Notes under the pieces: generated by a model
What the model was told of the DNA's origin: nothing
The model's input: the letters and a program-made list of their open reading frames with translations, nothing else
Databases searched by the model: none
Made by a program: the position numbers and the translations under genes
Assembly: GCA_902774265.1 (NCBI GenBank)
Contig: CACYHR010000001.1
Span: forward strand, 19,066-83,065
Source: an uncultured Eubacteriales bacterium
Lineage (GTDB): Bacteria > Bacillota > Clostridia > Peptostreptococcales > Anaerovoracaceae
Length of the DNA stretch: 64,000 nucleotides
Reading direction: 5' to 3'
In this document: positions 20,985-29,735 of the stretch, one piece after another
How the letters are laid out: the number at the start of each line of letters is the position of its first letter
Position numbering within the stretch: the stretch's first letter is position 1

Positions 20985-21845
20985 ATGATAAGCATATATG
21001 AATTCGGACCTCTGCTAATATATTTCGTAGTACTGGCGGCGGTATTCGGCGCATGCATGGGTTCATTCTTGAACTGTGCGGCATGGCGCTCTGTACACGG
21101 GGAATCCGTACTAAAAGGACGCAGTCACTGCACGACATGCGGGCATGAACTCGGATTTGTCGATCTGATCCCAGTATTTGGCTGGCTGATACGAAAAGGA
21201 CGCTGCCATTACTGTGGCGAAAAGATCCCGGCAAGGTATCCGCTGACGGAGCTGGTATTCGCGGCACTCACAGTGCTGTGTCTGCTGAGATTCGATCTTA
21301 CGATAGAGTGTCTGCGTAATTACATATTCATTTGTGTGCTGTTCGTGCTGACGCTGACAGATATAGATGATATGATCATCCCGGATGGCTGTCATATAAT
21401 TGCTGCGATTACATGGATTGTAACAGCACCGTTTATATATGACGGATGGGGACAGGCACTTTCACATGTAGCTGCCGGGCTGATATTCGGAGGAGGATTG
21501 CTTGCAGTCTCACTGATAATGGATAAGATGATGGGCCGCGATACCATGGGCGGAGGCGATATCAAGCTGTTCGGTGTGGTTGGACTTTATCTCGGAATAA
21601 TAGGAACTTTGTTCTGTATGATAATAGCTTGCATAGCAGGGCTTTTGTTCAGCGTAATACGCAGAGGAAGAGGCAGAGCAGCAACAGAAAAGGATCACGA
21701 AGTCGGCGACTCTGAATCTGCATATGACGAAGACGAAGTGCCCGAAAAAGCATTTCCGTTTGGACCGTGGATCGCAATTGCCGCAGCATTTATGCTGCTG
21801 TACGGGGAACCGATAATAAACTGGTATCTGGGCCTGATGGGTTAA
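20985..21845 (+). CDS. pilD: Prepilin peptidase / N-methyltransferase (A24 family)
   Basis: 286 residues, bifunctional form. The N-terminal cytoplasmic loop has two zinc Cys pairs, CTTC (about 49) and CHYC (about 74), as in methylating peptidases, with the GSFLNCAAWR motif ahead. The catalytic aspartates are in LTDIDDMIIPD (about 125) and GGGDIKLFG (about 190). About seven membrane segments. It should cleave after the Gly of the GFTLAE motif in the two pilins of this window and methylate the new N-terminus. An acidic stretch (about 232-255) before the last membrane segment is unusual. Confidence 0.95.
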   Translation: MISIYEFGPLLIYFVVLAAVFGACMGSFLNCAAWRSVHGESVLKGRSHCTTCGHELGFVDLIPVFGWLIRKGRCHYCGEKIPARYPLTELVFAALTVLCLLRFDLTIECLRNYIFICVLFVLTLTDIDDMIIPDGCHIIAAITWIVTAPFIYDGWGQALSHVAAGLIFGGGLLAVSLIMDKMMGRDTMGGGDIKLFGVVGLYLGIIGTLFCMIIACIAGLLFSVIRRGRGRAATEKDHEVGDSESAYDEDEVPEKAFPFGPWIAIAAAFMLLYGEPIINWYLGLMG

Positions 21846-21943
21846 TGGATTGATGCAATAAATTGTGAATCTTAATCTGAATTAATAATGAGAGACTCGC
21901 ATATAACTATATAATTGCCAATAATGATAAATGGAGTAATGTA

Positions 21944-23014
21944 ATGGCACTATTTGGGAAGAAGAAAACAATACTCGGAGTTGACATAGGACATGATCAG
22001 CTTAAACTGGCACTGGTCGATGACGGTGTAGTGATTGCAGCTGCATCTGCAGCGATGCCTGAAAACCTGCTCAGAGATGGTGAACTGACATCGCTGGACA
22101 CTATGTCGGATCTTATAAAGCAGACCATGAAGGAGAATAATATCAAGGCCAATCATGCTGCACTGGTGCTGCCTAATGAGTCTGTATATGTCAAGAATGT
22201 ATCTGTGCCGATGATGACTACGGACCAGCTGGCATACAACCTGCCATTTGAATTCAACGATTATATTACCGGCGAGGTATCTGACTATATATTCGATTAT
22301 GCTGTGCTTCCAAAGGAAGATAACGGAGAAGAGGATGATCAGGCAGGTGAAAAGCAGGCTGATGCGGATCCTTTCCTTCAGGAGGAAGAGGAACCAATAG
22401 AGAGTCTTGAACTGATGGCGGTCGGAGCTCCCAACTCTATCATAACAGAATCCCAGAGTATGCTCAGGAAGGCAGGGCTCAGAATGGTCAAAACTGCACC
22501 TGCGTTATGTACATATATATCACTGATCCGCAAGCAGAAGGATACTCTGATGCAGGAATATGAAGAATTCGGCATACTGGATCTCGGATATAACTCGATC
22601 AGGATGTATATGTATAAAGGTGACCGGCATGTTGCGACCCGTGTCCTGGAGATAGGTCTCAGATCACTTGACAGTGTAATCGCCGATATATACGGAGTAG
22701 AGGTACATCTGGCGCATACATATCTGATGGCTAACTTTGACAAATGTCTCGAAAAAGAAGAGTGTATGAACAGTTTTGAGAATATAGCTGTCGAGCTGAT
22801 GCGTGCGATGAATTTCTACAGATTCAGTAATCCGGACAGCACCATGACCGATATGTGGCTGTGCGGAGGCGGTGCAGTAATCAGACCGCTTACAGATGCT
22901 ATAGGTGAGATGCTGGATATGAGACTTCATACAGCTTCCGAACTGGTGATAGGTGGAGACGATATACCTGAATGCAACAGCTTCGTGCAGGCTATAGGCA
23001 TCACAATGGACTGA
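21944..23014 (+). CDS. pilM: Type IV pilus assembly protein PilM
   Basis: 356 residues, actin-like ATPase fold of the PilM/FtsA group. The phosphate loop is GVDIGHDQLKLAL (about 10), the second is GILDLGYNSIRMY (about 207), and the C-terminal nucleotide region is WLCGGGAVIRPL (about 305). An acidic, Asp/Glu-rich insertion (about 125-150) interrupts the fold. It forms the cytoplasmic ring that binds the N-terminus of PilN, the next gene. GGAGTAATGTA upstream fits a ribosome site. The clustering with PilN- and PilO-like genes makes the call secure. Confidence 0.92.
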   Translation: MALFGKKKTILGVDIGHDQLKLALVDDGVVIAAASAAMPENLLRDGELTSLDTMSDLIKQTMKENNIKANHAALVLPNESVYVKNVSVPMMTTDQLAYNLPFEFNDYITGEVSDYIFDYAVLPKEDNGEEDDQAGEKQADADPFLQEEEEPIESLELMAVGAPNSIITESQSMLRKAGLRMVKTAPALCTYISLIRKQKDTLMQEYEEFGILDLGYNSIRMYMYKGDRHVATRVLEIGLRSLDSVIADIYGVEVHLAHTYLMANFDKCLEKEECMNSFENIAVELMRAMNFYRFSNPDSTMTDMWLCGGGAVIRPLTDAIGEMLDMRLHTASELVIGGDDIPECNSFVQAIGITMD

Positions 23015-23068
23015 TGCGGCGAGTATTTCACTGAACTGATCGCCGATTATCAATGGGAGGACATATAA

Positions 23069-23863
23069 GTGGCTCTTTTCAAAAAGCAATCAATGATAAA
23101 AATTAATAAGCCCGAAAAAGAGAAGAAGGAAAAGGTTCCTAAGGCTCCTCGTGCTCCAAAAAAGGCCGGAGATAATCCGCTGTCTAAGGACCTCAAGGAT
23201 ATTAAGTTCAGCGATCTGAAGGACGCTGTACAAAACGCTTCTCTGACACGTGGCAAGCTTCCGACCAAGACATCGATAAACCTGATGCCAAAGGATGACA
23301 ATGCAATCGATATGCGCAGGATGATTCCTCTTATTGTTCTGATTGTCTTAGTGGCAGTGTTGGTGGGGAAATTCTTTGTCGTAGATAAGCTGGTTGAGAT
23401 GTCTCAGGCACAGTCACATGTTGCAGAGATGCAGGCTGAATTGAATGAGGCTTATGCCACTATTGAGCAAATGGGCAATGTAGAAGAACAGTATGCTCAT
23501 TATACATATTCCGGTATGACAGAAGAGGAGTTGAATCTTGTTGACCGTACTGATGTAATGAAACTGGCACAGGCTGCTATCAACACAGGTGTTAAGCTGC
23601 AGAGCTGGTCAGTCACAGGAAACATGATGACCATGCAGGTAAGAGCCGGGACTCTGCAAAAGCTGAATCAGACCGCACAGGCTCTAGAAAAGAAAAAAAT
23701 TGTAGAACGCTGTGTTATAAATACAGCCAATAAGAGCACAGTGCGTATTGCACTTGATAAAGAAGGTAAATATGTAACAGCAACATACATCCTTTATCTG
23801 CAAAATCCTGACACTGTAGATATAGCCGAGGAACAGGCCAAACTGGAGGAGGGTGCAGAGTAA
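23069..23863 (+). CDS. pilN: PilN-like type IV pilus alignment protein
   Basis: 264 residues from a GTG start set by GGAGG at 23056. The N-terminus is a long Lys/Pro-rich cytoplasmic arm (about 1-65) followed by an INLMP motif, a PilN hallmark that binds PilM (here SINLMPKDDNA, about 69-79). One membrane segment (about 88-108), a coiled coil, then a small ferredoxin-like extracytoplasmic domain. The arm is longer than in typical PilN. Its stop overlaps the start of the PilO-like gene, so the two are coupled. Confidence 0.88.
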   Translation: MALFKKQSMIKINKPEKEKKEKVPKAPRAPKKAGDNPLSKDLKDIKFSDLKDAVQNASLTRGKLPTKTSINLMPKDDNAIDMRRMIPLIVLIVLVAVLVGKFFVVDKLVEMSQAQSHVAEMQAELNEAYATIEQMGNVEEQYAHYTYSGMTEEELNLVDRTDVMKLAQAAINTGVKLQSWSVTGNMMTMQVRAGTLQKLNQTAQALEKKKIVERCVINTANKSTVRIALDKEGKYVTATYILYLQNPDTVDIAEEQAKLEEGAE

Positions 23864-24477
23864 TGAAGATAATGAGCAGAAACTTTACCAGAGTAGAAAA
23901 AATATTGCTGGTATTATTCTCAATCATAATAATCGGTTTGCTGTATTATAAGTTTATATATGTAACAGTTAATGAATCGATTTTTGCATCAAATACTGAA
24001 GCCCAATCTCTTCAGACAGAGCTGGATACAGCTAAAGCCAGGGCGGAAGAAATAACTAAAATGGAGGCGGAACTAGAGGATATAAAGCATCAGCCTAATG
24101 TCAGCCGCATGCCTAGCTATAACAACAGCAAGGTTGAGACAGCATTTCTGAACACAGTATTGGCGGGAATACCTGACTATTCGATCACATTTGCCAATGT
24201 CACCAGAAACGGTGATCAGATCAGGCGAAGCTTTACTCTGCAGTTCAGATGCAAAAACTTTAAGACTGCGCAAAGGATAATGAGAGATATCAATGCTTGC
24301 GAATACAGATGCCAGATAGGAGATGTAAACTGCAGTATAGCTGATAATGGAGAGTGCAGCATGGCTATGACAGCTACATTCTTTGAAACCATGGTTGGAG
24401 GAACGCCGGACTCTGCATTGCCAAAGGATGAGGCAGCAACTAACGAAGACGATGGCGTCGATCCTCTGCTGAAATGA
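23863..24477 (+). CDS. pilO: PilO-like type IV pilus alignment protein
   Basis: 204 residues: short cytoplasmic N-terminus, one membrane segment (about 10-30, ILLVLFSIIIIGLLYYKF), a coiled coil (about 40-65) and a ferredoxin-like extracytoplasmic domain. This is PilO architecture and size. The start overlaps the pilN stop (TAATG), indicating coupled expression and a heterodimer with PilN. Sequence conservation in PilO is low, so the call rests on order and architecture. It is the last gene before a new promoter pair that drives the major pilin. Confidence 0.85.
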   Translation: MKIMSRNFTRVEKILLVLFSIIIIGLLYYKFIYVTVNESIFASNTEAQSLQTELDTAKARAEEITKMEAELEDIKHQPNVSRMPSYNNSKVETAFLNTVLAGIPDYSITFANVTRNGDQIRRSFTLQFRCKNFKTAQRIMRDINACEYRCQIGDVNCSIADNGECSMAMTATFFETMVGGTPDSALPKDEAATNEDDGVDPLLK

Positions 24478-24558
24478 TGAAAAGCAATTTTTGCGTCAAT
24501 AATTTGTCAATTTACCCGCAACAAAACCGCAATAATTAATAAAATATTGCGAAATGTA

Positions 24559-24648
24559 TTGAAAAATCAGGGTATATAGTTTAAAATCTAATTGTAAGTT
24601 TCGTTCGGGCGTTCAGACGGCCGAGTGAGTGTCCGAATGTGCTATAAT
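24559..24648 (+). promoter_or_regulatory. Two promoters for the major pilin gene
   Basis: P1: TTGAAA (24559-24564), 17 nt, TAAAAT (24582-24587). P2: extended -10 TGCTATAAT (24640-24648). A GC-rich inverted repeat (roughly 24603-24638, TTCGGGC...GTCCGAA) lies between them. Separate strong promoters fit the high expression a major pilin needs. Confidence 0.65.
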
Positions 24649-24674
24649 TCTACATGTAGAAAAGGAGAAAAATT

Positions 24675-25097
24675 ATGGAGAGAAAGAACAATAAGAAAGG
24701 TTTCACACTGGCTGAACTGCTCATCGTAGTAGCAATCATCGCAGTACTTGTAGCTATCGCTATTCCTATCTTCACAAGTCAGCTTGAGAAGTCCAGAGAG
24801 GCTACAGACCTTGCTAACATCAGATCTGGTTATGCTGAAGTAGTAACAGCTTATTTAACAGGCGATACTAGTGCTTCTGTTGAAGTTCCTCTGAAGCAGA
24901 CTAAGGATAGTTGGCAGACTTTTAATGGCGATGACAGCAAAGTTTATGTAGGCTCAGAAATCAATTCTAAGAGCACAAGCTCGGGAAGTTCATCAACTAC
25001 TGGTCAAGCACAAGTTAAGGGTACTCCTAAGAAGGGTGGAAAAGCTGTTATTACTATTGATGATAAGGAAGGTACAGTAACAATAGAATGTAAATAA
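24675..25097 (+). CDS. pilA: Type IV prepilin, probably the major pilin
   Basis: 140 residues. Short basic leader MERKNNKKG, cleavage after Gly9, then FTLAELLIVVAIIAVL with Glu at +5, the class A type IV pilin signature. The hydrophobic helix ends near residue 33 and is followed by a small head domain with Ser/Thr- and Lys-rich loops (STSSGSSSTTG), possible O-glycosylation sites. AAAGGAG sets the start. Its own promoters and terminator mark it as a separately expressed, abundant subunit. The first roughly 40 mature residues are nearly the same as those of the second pilin at 29.7 kb. Confidence 0.95.
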   Translation: MERKNNKKGFTLAELLIVVAIIAVLVAIAIPIFTSQLEKSREATDLANIRSGYAEVVTAYLTGDTSASVEVPLKQTKDSWQTFNGDDSKVYVGSEINSKSTSSGSSSTTGQAQVKGTPKKGGKAVITIDDKEGTVTIECK

Positions 25098-25146
25098 TAA
25101 TAGCATTGTATTGGGAGTTTTTTTAATAATTAATATGCAATATAAT

Positions 25147-25175
25147 AAAGGCTTCGTCTTATTGGCGAAGCCTTT
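25147..25175 (+). terminator. Terminator after the major pilin
   Basis: AAAGGCTTCG-9 nt-CGAAGCCTTT followed by an AT-rich tail (ATATATATC). A perfect 10-bp stem. Confidence 0.8.
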
Positions 25176-25199
25176 ATATATATCGTAGTACGCAGAATT

Positions 25200-26594
25200 A
25201 TGAGTTATGATAAATCATTATTGAAAAGAGAAATTCGTATTGCTAAATTCAAACCAATAAAAAATTATGCGAAACTACACATTATAAATATTAATTCTGA
25301 GCGGATAGCAATGCTCTGCATATCAGTTTATATTGCTGCTCCTCTTTTAATGTCTATTATTGCTACTATCCATCACAATATAGATTACACTACTGTAACA
25401 TACGAAAATATGTTCAGGAAATGTATTCAACCAGTGACAACTGTAACGGGCATTACAGCAATCATTGTGTATTGTTTTTATTATTTTGCTACTAGCAATA
25501 ATATATTGATATCCATAAAAAAGAGTATTAATAATAATAAAACTTATATAGTTTTTGTTCTGGTGACACTATTCATGGTTGCATCGTATAAATATAATGG
25601 AGCTAATTACTTCACCATATTTGGAGCTGCAAATCTTGGGGAATCTTTTTATATTAAGGTGAAATATTTTGTTCTACTTCTACCTGTTGGAATGATCATC
25701 GCTGATGAGAAAATAAAAAGAGGATTGCTTCGTTCATTAATGATTGTAAGCGATTTCATGGTACCGGTAGCTTTCTTTCTGTGGAAAACACAACTTACAT
25801 CACATTATTTTACTGACTGGCAGCCAGCATTCACATGCATATTTACGAATATCAATTATTACGGTTATTTCCTTTCGATAGTAACCTCTTTGTCTGCAGC
25901 AATGTTTGTGATAGAGAGGGAAACTATATGGAAGAGGGCAGCACTGTTCTCACTTGTGCTAAACACAGTTGCATTGTCTTTTGACAATACGATGGGCGCG
26001 TGGATCGGATGTCTATTCGCGTGCATATTTAACATTATAGTTTTTCACATGCGTGACGGACATGGAAATAAAGCTGCAATTTTTGCTTTTGAAATATTTG
26101 TTATAACTTTGATATTAACAGGTATTTTTAATGGATTCATGATAAATAACATCAAAATGTTACTGACAGATATTGGTTTGATTGCATTCGACCCTATGTC
26201 TGAAGAAGCGATGGCAGCTGGTTCAGGAAGATGGATATTGTGGGTAAATTCCATGAAGTTGATAAAGGAAAACCCACTATTTGGTATTGGACATGAGGGA
26301 ATTATAGCAAATAGATTATATGAAGTCATAGGTTTAAATAGACCTCATAACGAGTATATTGAATATGCGTTGTTTTACGGAATACCTGCAGGTGTATTGT
26401 ATTTTACAGGCTGTTTCAGCGTGTATATGAGAGCCTTGAAAGAAAAGGCGAAACTGGATGATTTGACCATGGTCGCACTTGTTTCAGCATTCGGTTATCT
26501 TGTCGGAGCCTTTTTCGGGTTGACATTATACTGTACTACCCCATATTTGTTTATCATGTTAGGGTTGGGATATGTGCATTTAGAGAAATCATAA
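25200..26594 (+). CDS. O-antigen ligase-like membrane protein (Wzy/WaaL/PglL type)
   Basis: 464 residues with about ten to twelve membrane segments and the Wzy_C-type large loop: GSGRWILWVNSMKLIKENPLFG, GIGHEG and RPHNEYIEYALFYG (about 340-395), where the His-containing motif is the usual catalytic part of O-antigen polymerases, ligases and O-oligosaccharyltransferases. There is no good ribosome site before the ATG. It lies directly after the major pilin and before sugar-transfer genes and a second pilin. In Gram-negatives such proteins (PilO/TfpO, TfpW, PglL) glycosylate pilin, so a pilin glycosyltransferase is a real possibility; a polysaccharide polymerase is the alternative. The region is distinctly AT-richer than the pilus operon. 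Confidence 0.85.
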   Translation: MSYDKSLLKREIRIAKFKPIKNYAKLHIININSERIAMLCISVYIAAPLLMSIIATIHHNIDYTTVTYENMFRKCIQPVTTVTGITAIIVYCFYYFATSNNILISIKKSINNNKTYIVFVLVTLFMVASYKYNGANYFTIFGAANLGESFYIKVKYFVLLLPVGMIIADEKIKRGLLRSLMIVSDFMVPVAFFLWKTQLTSHYFTDWQPAFTCIFTNINYYGYFLSIVTSLSAAMFVIERETIWKRAALFSLVLNTVALSFDNTMGAWIGCLFACIFNIIVFHMRDGHGNKAAIFAFEIFVITLILTGIFNGFMINNIKMLLTDIGLIAFDPMSEEAMAAGSGRWILWVNSMKLIKENPLFGIGHEGIIANRLYEVIGLNRPHNEYIEYALFYGIPAGVLYFTGCFSVYMRALKEKAKLDDLTMVALVSAFGYLVGAFFGLTLYCTTPYLFIMLGLGYVHLEKS

Positions 26595-26620
26595 TGTCTG
26601 ATATTTCCCACCTGCCTTGC

Positions 26621-27331
26621 TTACAAAGAAGAGCGGAACCGAATGAAGTCATGTACAGCCCGGCAGCCAATGCCGGCTATTTTTCTATAATTAAGTTTGT
26701 TATTGCCGGCGTGTCGCTTTCCAAAGCTTATCTCACGGAAAAGCAACTTATCATTGTTGCTGACAAAGAATACCGTGAGCATAACATTAGGAAGATTGTA
26801 GTGCTCGGGCATTTTACTGATATATTTGTCCACTTTAGAGGATCTCATTAGACGGAAAGGAGCATTTGCATCCGGAACCCGTACTCTGAATATACAAAAG
26901 AGAATAAGGCAAAGAACATCTTCAATAAGCTTGCGCTTCAATCCGTCTCCACGTTTTCGCCTATAGCCAATAATGGCATCATATTCCATACGCTGATTCC
27001 AGAAGTCTTGAAATTCCGATGCTTTTGTCTGACCATCAGAATCTGTCTGGAAGATATAATCACTGCCATTCCTTATAGCATATCTGTAACCAAACAGCAG
27101 TGTATCACCGTGCCCTCCGTTTTCTTTGTGGAGCACGGTAAGTAATGGTCTGCTAACAGAGTATCCGTTGAGCAATCGGTATGTGTCATCTGTGCTGCCG
27201 TCATCAATAATAACGAGACGGCTGTCATTGGAATGTATACCTTCGATGACAGGATACCATTCGTTGATCAGTTCATCAATATTGGCTTGTTCGTTGTATG
27301 CAGGAATAATAATGTATAATGAATCTTTCAC
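26621..27331 (-). CDS. Glycosyltransferase family 2 (polyprenyl-phosphate sugar synthase-like)
   Basis: 236 residues, no membrane tail. GT-A fold: IIPAYNEQANIDELI at the start, DDGSTDDT (about 41-48) and QTDSDGQT (about 94-101, the DXD region), then a conserved RKRGDG and RVPDANAPFRLMR block as in DPM1-like synthases that load a sugar onto polyprenyl phosphate. It starts at GTG, overlapping the GT-C stop (GTGA), with GGAGAAGA in the end of that gene. It would supply lipid-linked sugar to the GT-C enzyme encoded just upstream and to the GtrA-type flippase nearby. Confidence 0.9.
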   Translation of the reverse strand: MKDSLYIIIPAYNEQANIDELINEWYPVIEGIHSNDSRLVIIDDGSTDDTYRLLNGYSVSRPLLTVLHKENGGHGDTLLFGYRYAIRNGSDYIFQTDSDGQTKASEFQDFWNQRMEYDAIIGYRRKRGDGLKRKLIEDVLCLILFCIFRVRVPDANAPFRLMRSSKVDKYISKMPEHYNLPNVMLTVFFVSNNDKLLFREISFGKRHAGNNKLNYRKIAGIGCRAVHDFIRFRSSL

Positions 27332-28983
27332 GGCTCTTCTCCAGGAAAATTCTGGTCAATCCTATCTATGATGTCTTTTGCCGTTAAATCGCCTCTCTTG
27401 TATGCTTCAAGCATATCATCGGTAATTGTGAATACGACTCCATCATCCTCATATGATTCATCTGAAACCTTTCCATAGTAATTCTGTTTATCATCCTTTT
27501 TCAGGGAATAGACTGAGAATTGGTCTGAATCACCAGCATTATAATAATCAGATAGTATCGGATCAAGTACAGTTAAAAGAGATTTACGTTTATAATACTT
27601 GTCTATGATTATTATAGCAGGTTTTTCATGACTCAGTTGATGTGTATATTCTTTCCAGAATTCAGAGTCTGCGCTGATCTCTTCAGGTTCAAGATGCTGA
27701 GCCTGAACATAAGGATACCTTGTAGCTGAAAGTCGATCGGTAGCAACATAATAGCCCATTCTGGCTGGAGAAATGATTGCGATGCTGTCATCTTCTGAAG
27801 AATTGTTCAAAATATACGTACACAATTTAGATTCCTCTTGAATTTGGGCATCGGAGTAACGCCAGTGATTATCGCAGGATGCCTTTTCGTAGAGGCATCC
27901 ATAAACAAAAACACTAATTGTGATAATTAAAGGAATAATATAACGCTTTCCGCATAATAGATCGTCATAATACTGGCTGCAAAAACCGACTGTTATCAAA
28001 ACTGTTCCTGGGAAAAGGATAAGGTCGTAGTGAATATATGGGTTGCCGGTATAAGAACAATACAACAGACATATAACAAATGACAAAAAGCCATAGGATA
28101 TTAATGAGTTTCTGGATCTTAATGAACTACCAGTTCGTAAGATGATTATCAGATGAGTAACAATGCAAATCGGGACAAGAAGTATAGCGGGTTTAAGAAT
28201 CATCTTTACATATGCTTCAATCTGATCGCCTGAAGAAGCATGAAATGAACGATATGTTAAGTTGAAACCGAAATAATCCCTGATCATAGCCGTTAAAGCA
28301 TCATGACATAGTAGCCATATGATAGCAGGTGCAGATGCGAGGATGATACCTGATATGCATCCTAAAAGTGCTCTCCGACAAAATGATAAGTTGCCTGTAA
28401 TCAGTTCTTTGAGAAATATTGTCGCACACAATACCAAGATGGGCAGAATCATAGTGAATTTTAGCCAAATGATAATGCCTAATATCACTCCGATAATAAT
28501 ACATTCCTTTAAATGCAGATCATTCTTGATAAAATAATTAGCAAGTACGTTGATGCCAAAGAAAAGAAATGTCAGAGAAAAAAAGTCAGGGGTATTTCCC
28601 AGAAAGTAATGGACGCCTATGCCGGATATCATGGTGATGAGTATCAGAATAGAAATCGGCTGATCGCAGAATTTGCGGGAAAATCGATAGATAAGCAGTC
28701 CGTTTATGAACATAAAGGTATAATCGATGACCCAGATTCCAATTTTAGGGCTGATCCTGTAACCTAGTGCGTTGATAAAATATAGGTAAAGACCTTTGTG
28801 ATCAAATGCATCTACATAAGGCACCTTGCCAGCCAATATCAAATGACCGATATATTGATATACAGCAGAATCACTAAAATCCACCCTCTGACCAGCAGGG
28901 AAATGTATACTCTGCATAGTAAAGATAAATGCCAGAGTAGAAATTAGAAGTATTACAGTAATTTGATTCTTTGCAGTTTTCAT
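27328..28983 (-). CDS. GT-C fold membrane glycosyltransferase (family 39-like)
   Basis: 551 residues, about eleven to twelve membrane segments in the first 380, then a soluble C-terminal domain. The first outer loop has DSAVYQYIGHLILAGKVPY followed by DHKG (about 37-65), the acidic catalytic loop common to PMT/ArnT-type enzymes that use polyprenyl-phosphate sugars. The C-terminal part (about 385-551) is extracytoplasmic and includes SPARMGYYVATDRL. It overlaps the GT2 gene by 4 bp, forming a two-gene unit opposite in direction to the neighbouring GtrA gene. Acceptor unknown; pilin or surface glycan is suggested by position. Confidence 0.85.
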   Translation of the reverse strand: MKTAKNQITVILLISTLAFIFTMQSIHFPAGQRVDFSDSAVYQYIGHLILAGKVPYVDAFDHKGLYLYFINALGYRISPKIGIWVIDYTFMFINGLLIYRFSRKFCDQPISILILITMISGIGVHYFLGNTPDFFSLTFLFFGINVLANYFIKNDLHLKECIIIGVILGIIIWLKFTMILPILVLCATIFLKELITGNLSFCRRALLGCISGIILASAPAIIWLLCHDALTAMIRDYFGFNLTYRSFHASSGDQIEAYVKMILKPAILLVPICIVTHLIIILRTGSSLRSRNSLISYGFLSFVICLLYCSYTGNPYIHYDLILFPGTVLITVGFCSQYYDDLLCGKRYIIPLIITISVFVYGCLYEKASCDNHWRYSDAQIQEESKLCTYILNNSSEDDSIAIISPARMGYYVATDRLSATRYPYVQAQHLEPEEISADSEFWKEYTHQLSHEKPAIIIIDKYYKRKSLLTVLDPILSDYYNAGDSDQFSVYSLKKDDKQNYYGKVSDESYEDDGVVFTITDDMLEAYKRGDLTAKDIIDRIDQNFPGEEP

Positions 28984-29136
28984 TTCAAAAGGCCAAATGT
29001 AATTAGTTGTTGGGAATAGCGTTGGTTGATTGTCCCTATCCGATAAGATATAGTATATATAAAGAATGTAATTTGTGAAAGGGTTCTTTCGGTAATATGT
29101 ATTATGTAATGGGAAAGAGCACTATTAGAATGTGTA

Positions 29137-29574
29137 ATGAGTAAAAAACTAATCGAGCAAATAACATACAGTATTTATAAGTATAAAGAACCTATTCTCT
29201 ACCTTTTTTTCGGAGGATTGACTTTTCTGCTCAATGTGGTTTTATTCTGGCTGATGGCGGTGCGCCTTGGGTGGGAGCCATTATCTGCAAATATAGTGAT
29301 ATGGATCATATGTGTGGCATTTGCCTATGTTACAAACAGGAGATGGGTGTTCGAGAGTCGGTCGGCAGGGCTAAAAGATATAATCAGAGAGGCAATGATG
29401 TTTGCTGTGGGCAGGCTCGCTACTCTTGCGGCGGAGGAACTAATACTTTGGATTGGAATAGACCTGTTGAATATCAATAGCATGGTGATCAAGTTATTAT
29501 CGCAGATAATTGTTATTGTGGGCAATTATGCAATTAGTAAATGGATAGTATTCAAGGAAAGTAGTGCGCGTTGA
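29137..29574 (+). CDS. GtrA-family membrane protein (polyprenyl-phosphate sugar flippase-like)
   Basis: 145 residues, four membrane segments, the GtrA fold: LYLFFGGLTFLLNVVLFWL (about 17-35), then FAYVTNRRWVFES (about 64-76), the most conserved motif of the family. GtrA proteins are thought to flip polyprenyl-phosphate sugars and act with a GT2 and a GT-C enzyme. Exactly those two genes are divergently transcribed 150 bp upstream, so the three would form a GtrABC-like sugar decoration set. The ribosome site is weak. Confidence 0.9.
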   Translation: MSKKLIEQITYSIYKYKEPILYLFFGGLTFLLNVVLFWLMAVRLGWEPLSANIVIWIICVAFAYVTNRRWVFESRSAGLKDIIREAMMFAVGRLATLAAEELILWIGIDLLNINSMVIKLLSQIIVIVGNYAISKWIVFKESSAR

Positions 29575-29735
29575 TAATGTAAGATTGTCTTGACTCGGTA
29601 TCATATGACGCTAAGTCTGTGCTGTATTCTCGTTAAAATACAATTGCTCGTATAGTATTATGGCAATTCATTATTCATCATCAGATTGAGATGATGTTCA
29701 GGTGTATCAAAGGATTAAAGGGGGATAATGAAAAA

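Noticed and set aside
26594-26851. Plus-strand frame after the O-antigen-ligase-like gene
   Set aside because: It is the antisense shadow of the GT2 coding sequence.
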